NCBI GenBank assembly: GCA_944332645.1
Contig: CALVKK010000024.1
Coordinates: 1-13,663, forward strand
Reading direction: 5' to 3'
Length of the DNA: 13,663 bases
From: an uncultured Bacilli bacterium
GTDB taxonomy: Bacteria > Bacillota_I > Bacilli_A > RF39 > UBA660
Positions 7,608 to 13,398 of this stretch are shown piece after piece. The notes beneath the pieces are model-generated. The model saw only the letters and a program-made list of their open reading frames with translations. It was not told the DNA's origin and made no database searches. Made by a program: the position numbers and the translations under genes. How positions within the stretch are numbered: position 1 is the stretch's first letter; each line of letters starts with the position of its first letter.

Positions 7608-9374
7608 ATGAAAGATAAATTAGGTTTTACACTTATAGAATTATTAGCAGTTATTATCATATTAGCAATAATAGCATTAATAGCAACACCTATTATATCA
7701 AATGTAATAAATGATGCACGTATATCAGCAGGGAGATCAGAAACACAAATGATATATGGTGGTATAAATAATTATTGTGCCACAATCGAAATGAAAAAAC
7801 AAATAGGGACATTAGATAGTGAGGATATCGATTGTACAGAAAAAAGCAGTTTTACCACAGAAGAAATAAGTAAAATGGTCAATTTAGGAAATGCTAAAGT
7901 AATATCTAATACTTATTCAAATGGTAAGCTAACAAATTTGGTTATTGAAAGCAATAATCATACATTTACATTATGCAAAAATGGAAAGTTTGCTATGGAT
8001 GATGAAGAATGTGCAGTATTGACAACAGGTCCGATAAAAGATGTAGTACTATCAAATTTTCCTTATTTAGCAACCAATGGTAATGGATGTGTAACACCAA
8101 CCGATAACAATTATAGTTATATGGGTGGATGTTATATAAAAGGTAACCCAAATAATAACTATATATGGTATTCAGGATTCTTATGGCGAATCATGGGTAT
8201 AAATGCTGATGGTACAATAAGAATGATAACCGATGAAAATGTAACAGCAATACCATGGGGAGCAAGTAACACAGCACAAGATTGGGATGGAAGTCATGCC
8301 AAAGATTGGTTAAATAATTATTTTTATCCAAGATTAAAAGGAAATAATATAATAACAGAACAAGTATGGTGTAGTGAAACTACAACTTCTAGTTCAAGTG
8401 CAAGAACAACTTGTGAAAATAATTTATCAACGCAACCATCTAATGTAGGATTAATGACATTAGATGAATATAATCTTGCAGGTAGTTTTAATTCATATTT
8501 AAATATAGGACAATATCAGTGGACAATGACACCATATAGTAGTTCTCACGTTTGGAACGTGAACGACAATGGTTACGCCGACAGCAATTGGGTTACGTTT
8601 ACGTACGGCTTGCGTGCAGTTATAAATGTCAACTCTGATGTCACCATTACCGGAGGTAATGGTACTCTAGGAGCGACTTGGAGTAGTCAAACAGGACCAT
8701 ATATTCTAAACGAAGATAAAAGTGTAGAAGTAACAGGAAAATTAAATGAAAAAGCAACAAGTGGCGAATATGTGTTATTTGTTGGAAGAAAATATCGTGT
8801 AGTAGATAAAGATAGTAATGGCAATACAAAATTAATACTAGATAGCTATTATGAAGAAACTGAAGGAACAGTATATACTATGTCATATGGTTCAAATAAT
8901 ACATTTTCAAAAGACACAGGAATAGGACAAAAATTAAATAGCGATGTATTAAATTGGCTAACAAATAATAGTGAAAGTGAAAAAGCAAAATTAGTAAGTG
9001 ATTATACATGGTATCAAAACAATTTTGCTTCTGGCCAAAGTTACTCAGTATCATTGAACGAAGAAAATCCAACAAGAAGTATTCAAGCGACAGTCGGATT
9101 AATAAGAGTAGGAGAAATGTTATCAGGACAAAGTAGTAGTATATTGACTAAAGGATATACGACTGCAAGTAGTTATAGAAATGCAAACACATATTGGACA
9201 ATGACGCCATATACAAGTAGTTCTCGCGCTTGGCTCGTGTACTACTATGGTGACGCCAGCAGCGGTTCGGTTACGGGTGCGAATGCGCGCGGCTTGCGTG
9301 CAGTTATAGTTGTCAACTCTGATGTCACCATTACCGGAGGTAATGGTACTTGGTCGAATCCATACCAGATTTAA
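7608..9374 (+). CDS. Prepilin-like surface protein with two C-type-lectin-like domains; DGR target with two variable regions
   Basis: The protein is 588 residues. The N-terminus is a class III prepilin signal: MKDKLG, then FTLIELLAV and a hydrophobic helix to about residue 30, with cleavage expected after Gly6 and Glu at mature position 5. A pilin-like stretch (about 30-145) follows. Two related globular domains come next (about 165-350 and 365-588). Each has a WRIMGINADGTIR-like or YRVVDKDSNGNT-like opening, a WTMTPY segment, a variable tract and the end GLRAVI followed by NSDVTITGGNGT. The variable tracts (312-337 and 538-565) match the non-coding template at 9472-9552 with changes almost only at template adenines, as in DGR targets of C-type-lectin/formylglycine-enzyme fold. 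It is likely secreted and assembled by a type IV pilus or pseudopilus system as a binder with changeable specificity; the ligand is unknown. Ile and Ala codons mostly end in A (ATA, GCA), unlike tex, while the variable tracts are far richer in GC. Confidence 0.93.
   Translation: MKDKLGFTLIELLAVIIILAIIALIATPIISNVINDARISAGRSETQMIYGGINNYCATIEMKKQIGTLDSEDIDCTEKSSFTTEEISKMVNLGNAKVISNTYSNGKLTNLVIESNNHTFTLCKNGKFAMDDEECAVLTTGPIKDVVLSNFPYLATNGNGCVTPTDNNYSYMGGCYIKGNPNNNYIWYSGFLWRIMGINADGTIRMITDENVTAIPWGASNTAQDWDGSHAKDWLNNYFYPRLKGNNIITEQVWCSETTTSSSSARTTCENNLSTQPSNVGLMTLDEYNLAGSFNSYLNIGQYQWTMTPYSSSHVWNVNDNGYADSNWVTFTYGLRAVINVNSDVTITGGNGTLGATWSSQTGPYILNEDKSVEVTGKLNEKATSGEYVLFVGRKYRVVDKDSNGNTKLILDSYYEETEGTVYTMSYGSNNTFSKDTGIGQKLNSDVLNWLTNNSESEKAKLVSDYTWYQNNFASGQSYSVSLNEENPTRSIQATVGLIRVGEMLSGQSSSILTKGYTTASSYRNANTYWTMTPYTSSSRAWLVYYYGDASSGSVTGANARGLRAVIVVNSDVTITGGNGTWSNPYQI
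8539..8619 (+). repeat. DGR variable region 1 (VR1)
   Basis: This is an 81-base copy of the template at 9472-9552, aligned without gaps, 71 of 81 identical. Eight differences fall at template adenines (to C, G or T). Two fall elsewhere: C to T at template base 9484 and C to G at 9523, giving Val315 and Trp328 where the template would encode Ala and Ser. It encodes target residues 312-337. Template Asn codons become His, Asp, Tyr, Asp, Ser, Phe and Tyr here. Lower divergence at adenines with two non-adenine changes suggests an older retrohoming event or an earlier template version. Confidence 0.93.
8607..8666 (+). repeat. Conserved 3' end and flank of VR1 (first copy of 60-nt direct repeat)
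   Basis: This 60-base stretch is 58/60 identical to 9291-9350 after VR2. The first 13 bases (ending in GTGCAG) are also shared with the template and are the candidate initiation-of-mutagenic-homology end, where cDNA priming or pairing would begin. The rest is absent from the template locus. It encodes GLRAV...NSDVTITGGNGT. Such high DNA identity inside an otherwise diverged protein repeat points to selection on DNA or to gene conversion. Confidence 0.85.
8643..8663. promoter_or_regulatory. Hairpin/cruciform downstream of VR1
   Basis: ACCATTACC (8643-8651) and GGTAATGGT (8655-8663) form a perfect 9-bp stem over a GGA loop, 23 bases after the VR1 end. In the Bordetella phage DGR, a short hairpin downstream of the VR initiation site aids target recognition; this one has matching position and size. 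There is no T-run and it lies inside the coding sequence, so it is not a terminator. Confidence 0.65.
9217..9303 (+). repeat. DGR variable region 2 (VR2)
   Basis: This is an 87-base copy of the template at 9472-9552. Apart from one 6-base insertion, 64 of 81 positions match and all 17 mismatches are at template adenines (to C, G or T); none of the 55 non-adenine positions differ. It encodes target residues 538-565. Asn codons of the template become Arg, Leu, Tyr, Tyr, Tyr, Asp, Ser, Ser, Gly, Gly and Arg. The inserted unit (around 9282-9287) reads as a second, mutated copy of the template unit AATACG, keeping the frame. Confidence 0.96.
9291..9350 (+). repeat. Conserved 3' end and flank of VR2 (second copy of 60-nt direct repeat)
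   Basis: This is the partner of 8607-8666, differing at two adjacent bases only (AA versus GT after GTTATA/GTTATAG). It contains the shared GC-rich end of the VR and the hairpin at 9327-9347. Confidence 0.85.
9327..9347. promoter_or_regulatory. Hairpin/cruciform downstream of VR2
   Basis: The stem is the same 9 bp with GGA loop (9327-9335, 9339-9347), again 23 bases after the VR end. It is missing after the template repeat, as expected for a mark that separates target from template. Confidence 0.65.
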
Positions 9375-9415
9375 AAAGAAGATATGAAAAAAATAAGTAC
9401 AAACGAAGCAAGACA

Positions 9416-9442
9416 CACCTTGCCAATGAAAAGGGCAAGGTG
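9416..9442 (+). other. GC-rich hairpin between target gene and template repeat
   Basis: CACCTTGCC (9416-9424) and GGCAAGGTG (9434-9442) pair perfectly (9 bp) over a nine-base loop, starting 42 bases after the target stop and ending 29 bases before the TR. No T-run follows, so it is not a normal terminator. It may shape the 5' part of the template RNA, protect the mRNA 3' end, or act as a processing site. Confidence 0.6.
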
Positions 9443-9471
9443 AGGCTTAAGGTTTGGGTGTAAGAATATAC

Positions 9472-9552
9472 GTAGTTCTAACGCTTGGAACGTGAACAAC
9501 AATGGTAACGCCAACAACAATTCGGTTACGAATACGAACGGCTTGCGTGCAG
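9472..9552 (+). repeat. DGR template repeat (TR), non-coding
   Basis: This is the parental copy of VR1 and VR2. Read in the VR frame it has eleven Asn codons (AAC/AAT) and two ACG codons at the diversified sites. Randomising the first two bases of AAY codons gives many amino acids and never a stop, which is the standard DGR template design. No start codon is in frame and a TGA (9441-9443) precedes it, so it is not translated as a gene. Across both VRs, 18 of the 24 adenines in its core are substituted at least once. Its G+C is about 46% (37 of 80 bases counted), high against the AT-rich surroundings. It ends in the 13-base tract shared with both VRs, then diverges at once. Confidence 0.95.
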
Positions 9553-9835
9553 ATTCCTTCTAAACTTAATTTATATGATTAAGGTTGTATAAAACAAGAA
9601 TTAGGAAACAATTCTTATTCCCTAGGTATAAAACCTAAAAATATTTGGTAATTGTCAACAAGAATAAAAGTGGTTTAGTAGAGAAATCGAAAAATCGCTT
9701 TTTCTTTTGTTTTCGTGTATAATATTCATAGTGATTCAAGTCCTTTCGTGTAATTTTTTGTTTTCAACTCAATTATACTACTTGAATCTCTATTTTTATA
9801 TACAAATTGTTTCACATTAATTGTATCACTACAAT
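9553..9835. other. Non-coding stretch after the TR; several inverted repeats, no RT gene
   Basis: No convincing gene on either strand. It holds CTTAAT/ATTAAG (9564-9582 region), AAGAATT (9596-9602) with AATTCTT (9610-9616), an A/T-rich GAAAAA/TTTTTC hairpin followed by T-rich sequence (about 9688-9715), and a 9-bp long-range inverted repeat (9733-9788). These could fold the 3' part of a template RNA. DGRs normally carry an accessory (Avd) gene and a reverse transcriptase about here; neither is present. Confidence 0.6.
9733..9788. repeat. 9-bp inverted repeat with 38-nt spacer
   Basis: GATTCAAGT (9733-9741) and ACTTGAATC (9780-9788) are perfect complements. The enclosed 38 bases are T-rich. 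It could be a large hairpin of the template transcript, an operator pair, or the ends of a lost small element; nothing decides among these. Confidence 0.45.
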
Positions 9836-9858
9836 ACTAATGGTTTTCCATTAGTTTT
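9836..9858 (+). terminator. Rho-independent terminator, end of the DGR region
   Basis: ACTAATGG (9836-9843) and CCATTAGT (9848-9855) form a perfect 8-bp stem with a TTTT loop and a short T-run (9855-9858). The orientation fits transcripts coming from the target gene or TR. It sits just before the aspS leader promoter, closing that unit. Confidence 0.65.
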
Positions 9859-9862
9859 AATA

Positions 9863-9890
9863 TTGACAAGATTTATAAATATGATACAAT
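9863..9890 (+). promoter_or_regulatory. Promoter of the aspS T-box leader
   Basis: A consensus -35 TTGACA (9863-9868) and -10 TACAAT (9885-9890) are separated by 16 bases. Transcription would start near 9897, a few bases before the first helix of the T-box. Confidence 0.8.
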
Positions 9891-9903
9891 ATATATAGTA
9901 TTT

Positions 9904-10089
9904 GTTTGAAAGAGTATATATATTTTTTATAAAGAGAGCTGATGGTTGGTGTAAATCAGTTAATAAACATATAGAAAGACATCAAACGATAAAATAATCG
10001 GTTAATCCCGTTAAAGATTTAAGAGCATAGAATCCTATGAAATAAGGTGGCACCGCGATATTTCGTCCTTATATTTATAGGATTTTTTT
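9904..10089 (+). promoter_or_regulatory. T-box leader sensing uncharged tRNA-Asp
   Basis: Stem I base GTTTGA (9904-9909) pairs with TCAAAC (9982-9987). The specifier loop has the AGTA side (9913-9916) and GAAA plus specifier codon GAC (9978-9980), Asp. The distal loop has GGTTGGTGTAAATC-type sequence (9944-9957). The stem II/III-type region is at about 9990-10025. The T-box AAGGTGGCACCGCGA is at 10044-10058; its TGGC would pair with a tRNA 3' end GCCA, fitting the discriminator G73 of tRNA-Asp. The leader ends in a terminator (10031-10089). When tRNA-Asp is uncharged, the antiterminator forms and aspS is transcribed. Both the specifier and the T-box base agree with the downstream gene. Confidence 0.95.
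10031..10089 (+). terminator. Regulated terminator of the T-box leader
   Basis: The outer stem is AATCCTAT (10031-10038) with ATAGGATT (10077-10084); the inner stem is ATAAGG (10042-10047) with CCTTAT (10067-10072). A run of T (10083-10089) follows. The T-box sequence lies inside it, so tRNA binding and this hairpin exclude each other. Confidence 0.85.
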
Positions 10090-10106
10090 AATTATGAGGA
10101 GGATTT

Positions 10107-11843
10107 ATGAAAATAAATAATAGTACAGATTTTAATCTTAAAAATGTCGGTGAAGTTGTAACATTATATGGTTGGGTTGCGAAAAAAAGAAATTTGGGTG
10201 GTTTAATTTTTATTGATTTAAGAGATAGAAGTGGTATTATTCAATTAGTTTTAAAGCCTGATAATAAATATTATGATTTAGCTGAATCTATAAAAAGTGA
10301 ATACGTTATTAAAGTAGAAGGTACTATAACCGAAAGAGAAAGCAAAAATAAAAATTTATTAACTGGCGATATTGAAGTTATTATAAATGAATTAGAAGTA
10401 CTAAATACTAGTATCGATTTACCTTTTAATATAAATGATACGACTGCATTAGAAGATACAAGATTAAAATATAGATATTTAGATTTAAGAAGAACTGAAA
10501 TAAAAGAAAAATTGGAGATAAGACATAAAATTACTTTTGCGATAAGAGAATATTTAAATAAATTAAATTTTTTAGAAATTGAAACACCTATTTTATGTAA
10601 AAGTACGCCGGAAGGAGCACGAGATTATTTAGTGCCATCTCGTATATTTAATGGTAGATTTTATGCTTTACCTCAATCACCACAAATTTTTAAACAACTA
10701 TTGATGGTTGGTGGGATGGAAAGATATTTTCAAATTGCTAAATGTTTTAGAGATGAAGATTTAAGAGCAGATAGACAACCAGAATTTACGCAGGTTGATA
10801 TGGAAATGAGTTTTGTAACTGAAGATGATGTTATGAATTTAACGGAAGGTTTAATTGCTTATATTTTTAAACAAGTAAAAAATATTGATATTAAATTGCC
10901 TTTAAAAAAAATGAAGTATGATGATGCTATAAATTATTATGGCTCTGATAAGCCTGATTTAAGGTTTGATATGAGGATTAATGATATAACGGATATTTTC
11001 AAGGATACGGAATTTACTATTTTCAAAGATGTATTAAATAATAATGGTATTATTAATTGTTTAGTTGTTAAAAATAGTGCTGATAAGTTTTCAAGAAAAG
11101 ATTTAGATAAGTTAACTGAATTTGTTAAAACTTATAAAGCTAAAGGATTAGCTTATTTAAAAATAGATAATGAGGTTACAGGAAGTATTGCTAAGGTTAT
11201 AAATAATGAAGAATTAAGTAATTTAAAATCTAAATTAAATTTAGAAAATAATGACTTAGTTTTAATAATATCTGATAAAAAGCAAATAGTAAAACAATCA
11301 TTAGGTGCTTTAAGATTACATTTGGGTAAACAATTAAATTTAATAAGTGATAACTACGAATTATTATGGGTTGTTGATTTTCCATCTTTTGAATATAGTG
11401 AAGAAGAAAATAGATATGTAGCTTGTCATCATCCATTTACTGCTCCAAAAGATAGTGATATTGATAAATTATTAACTGATAAAGCTAATTGTTATTCTAA
11501 AGCTTATGATATTGTAATAAATGGTTATGAAGCAGGTGGGGGAAGTATTAGAATTCATGACCAAGAAGTTCAAAAGAAAATGTTTGAAGCGTTAGAATTG
11601 ACTGATGAACAAATTAAAGAAAAATTTGGCTTCTTTGTTGAAGCTTTAAAATATGGAACGCCTCCTCATGGTGGTTTAGCGTTAGGTTTAGATAGATTAA
11701 CAATGTTACTTACTAATACAGAAAATATAAAAGATGTTATCGCATTTCCTAAAACAGCTAGTGCAACAGATTTAATGAGCCAATGTCCAAATACTGTTGA
11801 TGAAAATCAATTAAAAGAGTTAGGAATTAAGGTAAATAATTAA
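10107..11843 (+). CDS. aspS: Aspartyl-tRNA synthetase
   Basis: The protein is 578 residues, close to the usual bacterial length of about 590. It charges tRNA-Asp with aspartate in the cytoplasm. The N-terminal OB-fold anticodon-binding domain (about 1-105) contains GWVAKKRNLGGLIFIDLRDRSG. The class II catalytic core has motif 1 near 143-162, the flipping-loop STPEGARDYLVPSR (166-179), motif 2 with FRDEDLRADRQPEFTQVD (214-231) and motif 3 GLALGLDRLTML (about 523-535). The large insertion between motifs 2 and 3 (GAD-type domain, about 290-420) marks the bacterial type. Strong ribosome site GAGGAGGA, about 10096-10103. It is regulated by the T-box leader and not paired with hisS, which often precedes it in Firmicutes. 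Whether it also charges tRNA-Asn was not determined. Confidence 0.97.
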   Translation: MKINNSTDFNLKNVGEVVTLYGWVAKKRNLGGLIFIDLRDRSGIIQLVLKPDNKYYDLAESIKSEYVIKVEGTITERESKNKNLLTGDIEVIINELEVLNTSIDLPFNINDTTALEDTRLKYRYLDLRRTEIKEKLEIRHKITFAIREYLNKLNFLEIETPILCKSTPEGARDYLVPSRIFNGRFYALPQSPQIFKQLLMVGGMERYFQIAKCFRDEDLRADRQPEFTQVDMEMSFVTEDDVMNLTEGLIAYIFKQVKNIDIKLPLKKMKYDDAINYYGSDKPDLRFDMRINDITDIFKDTEFTIFKDVLNNNGIINCLVVKNSADKFSRKDLDKLTEFVKTYKAKGLAYLKIDNEVTGSIAKVINNEELSNLKSKLNLENNDLVLIISDKKQIVKQSLGALRLHLGKQLNLISDNYELLWVVDFPSFEYSEEENRYVACHHPFTAPKDSDIDKLLTDKANCYSKAYDIVINGYEAGGGSIRIHDQEVQKKMFEALELTDEQIKEKFGFFVEALKYGTPPHGGLALGLDRLTMLLTNTENIKDVIAFPKTASATDLMSQCPNTVDENQLKELGIKVNN

Positions 11844-11873
11844 AAAATACAGTCTTAAAAAAACTGTATTTTT
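11843..11873 (+). terminator. Rho-independent terminator after aspS
   Basis: An 11-bp stem (11843-11853 with 11863-11873; core AAATACAGT/ACTGTATTT) encloses the loop CTTAAAAAA. The T-run is part of the 3' arm. It begins at the last base of the aspS stop. Confidence 0.75.
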
Positions 11874-11907
11874 ATGATAAAATATATTTAGTGATTGGAG
11901 GGTTACT

Positions 11908-12618
11908 ATGAGCAAGAGTATGAAAATCTTTTTAAATATTGTGATTGTTACTTTAATTGGAATCGTCGTTTTTTTAGTTATTCGCAATTTTATGACTAGT
12001 GGAAAAGTAAAAAGAGAAATTAAGGAAGTATATGAATTGATTTATCAGAGTGAACACTATGATTATAATGCAATCTATGATCATTTTGATAATATTGTCA
12101 GTAAAGATGGTTATGCGATTGTCGAAATGGCAGCTAAGGATTACTTACGTAATGTTTTTGAAAAATACGTTGAGTTAAATGAAATCATTACAGATGACGA
12201 TATTGCTGACATTTTAACGATTGCTAATTATAAAACAGATGGTCCTGATTTTACTGAAACTAAAGATTATTTAAAGAAGGCGAAACAAGATATTTTAAAT
12301 TTAGAAGCTACTATGTTAGCTGACCTTAATATCGATACGATGATGGCTTACATTGTCGATACGAATTTGGAAGATTCTTATGTAACTTTATATACTAATT
12401 TAGAGTTTTTTGATGAAGATAATATTCAAAATGCTAAGCAAGATTTAGAAAATGGTGTTGATTTATTTGTTGAACTAATTGAATCTTTGGAAGAAATAAT
12501 CGACTTTCTTATCGATAATGATACACAATGGGAAATTGTCGATGATATGTTGTATTTCGATGATCCTAGCTTATCTGAACAGTATAATCAAATGATTGAA
12601 GAGATTGCCAACTTATGA
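11908..12618 (+). CDS. Membrane-anchored acidic protein, unknown function
   Basis: The protein is 236 residues. It has one N-terminal membrane helix (about residues 6-28), a short basic stretch (KVKREIK) and then a soluble, strongly acidic, helical domain rich in Asp, Glu and Asn. The acidic part should face outward if the helix is a signal anchor. I recognise no domain and see no catalytic motif; it has no Cys in the body. Ribosome site GGAGGG (11897-11902); the promoter between the aspS terminator and this gene is weak at best (TAAAAT near 11878 without a good -35). Its stop overlaps the start of the pentapeptide gene as ATGA, so the two are translated together and may act together. Confidence 0.85.
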   Translation: MSKSMKIFLNIVIVTLIGIVVFLVIRNFMTSGKVKREIKEVYELIYQSEHYDYNAIYDHFDNIVSKDGYAIVEMAAKDYLRNVFEKYVELNEIITDDDIADILTIANYKTDGPDFTETKDYLKKAKQDILNLEATMLADLNIDTMMAYIVDTNLEDSYVTLYTNLEFFDEDNIQNAKQDLENGVDLFVELIESLEEIIDFLIDNDTQWEIVDDMLYFDDPSLSEQYNQMIEEIANL

Positions 12619-13232
12619 AAAATCCAATATTGAAAGTTGATAATGAAATATATATCGATGATTATCTTAAAGAGGAAAAATTTTGTAATTTTAAAATAAC
12701 TTCTAAAGAAAAGTTTTCTTTAAATCAAAATAGTTTATTTGACAGTTGTGAAATTGTGAAGTTAGATTTTACAAAATGTCAAATAAAAAAATTAGAATTT
12801 ATCGATTGCAAAATTGTCGATTGCGATTTATCAAATTTAGAAATTTCAGATACTATTTTTAAAAGATGTCAATTTATTGGTTGTAAGATGCTTGGTATTA
12901 ATTTTAATAAGATTACTCTAGCCGATGTTTTATTTGAAGATTGTATATTAAGATTTAGTAGCTTTATAAATGTTAAATTAAAAGACAGTAAATTTGAGAA
13001 TTGTAATTGTTCTGATTCTAGTTTTTTTGATACCGTTTCTAGCAAATTAGAAATCGCTACAGTTAATTTTAGTAATAGTCAATTCTATAACAATGACTTT
13101 ACTGACGTTGATTTTAGTAATTCTAATATTGAAAATATTACAACAGATTTAAAAAGTATCAAAAAAATAACTGTGAATCAAGAACAAGCTATTTCTTTGG
13201 CTACTTTGTTGGATATAACTATTAAAATATAA
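12615..13232 (+). CDS. Pentapeptide-repeat protein
   Basis: The protein is 205 residues. From about residue 40 to 170 there are repeated five-residue units of the A(D/N)LXX type with Phe or Leu at the centre, for example LDFTKC, LEFIDC, CDLSN, TIFKRC, CQFIGC, VLFEDC, SKFENC, VNFSN, DFTDVDFSNSNI. This predicts a right-handed quadrilateral beta-helix. Cys is unusually common at the repeat corners. The C-terminus (TVNQEQAISLATLLDITIKI) resembles the closing helix of Qnr-like and related pentapeptide proteins. No signal peptide, so cytoplasmic. Some family members mimic DNA and protect gyrase, but most have no known role and I do not claim that here. Start ATG overlaps the previous stop by four bases. 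Confidence 0.88.
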   Translation: MKNPILKVDNEIYIDDYLKEEKFCNFKITSKEKFSLNQNSLFDSCEIVKLDFTKCQIKKLEFIDCKIVDCDLSNLEISDTIFKRCQFIGCKMLGINFNKITLADVLFEDCILRFSSFINVKLKDSKFENCNCSDSSFFDTVSSKLEIATVNFSNSQFYNNDFTDVDFSNSNIENITTDLKSIKKITVNQEQAISLATLLDITIKI

Positions 13233-13233
13233 C

Positions 13234-13264
13234 AAAACTGTAATAATTATTATAGTTTTTTTTT
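13234..13264 (+). terminator. Rho-independent terminator after the pentapeptide gene
   Basis: AAAACTGTAATAA pairs with TTATTATAGTTTT (13234-13259) with one G-U pair, followed by further T to 13264. The stem is AT-rich but long with a strong U tail. Confidence 0.75.
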
Positions 13265-13345
13265 GCTATAATATTATTGATGATGAAAGATATTATCTAG
13301 GTTTTAATTATTTTTCTTAAAGGTGACATTTATCAATTTAATTAA

Positions 13346-13374
13346 TTGCAATAGAAGTTTAAATATGGTAAACT
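13346..13374 (+). promoter_or_regulatory. Promoter of the PAP2-family gene
   Basis: The -35 TTGCAA (13346-13351) and -10 TAAACT (13369-13374) have a 17-base spacer and TATGG just before the -10, as in extended -10 promoters. It leaves a very short leader before the gene. Confidence 0.7.
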
Positions 13375-13398
13375 GTTGATAGAATCGTGGTGAGCAAA

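Noticed and set aside
9123..9416. 97-codon minus-strand frame over VR2
   Set aside because: It is the shadow of the target gene; the + strand frame carries the prepilin signal and domain repeats, and the adenine pattern fits + strand codons.
8539..9552. The three 81-nt copies as a CRISPR array or simple tandem repeat
   Set aside because: Spacing is irregular (about 600 and 170 bases), two copies are coding, and the differences are adenine-directed, which fits a DGR and not CRISPR.
9472..9552. The third copy as a broken third VR (pseudogene fragment of the target)
   Set aside because: Decay would not explain why VR2 differs from it only at its adenines or why all diversified sites are AAY here. 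The conserved flank and hairpin present after real VRs are also missing.
9655..9729. 24-codon minus-strand frame after a GAAAGGA sequence, possibly the start of a lost transposase
   Set aside because: Too short, no recognisable domain and no good promoter; I could not support it as a gene or IS remnant.
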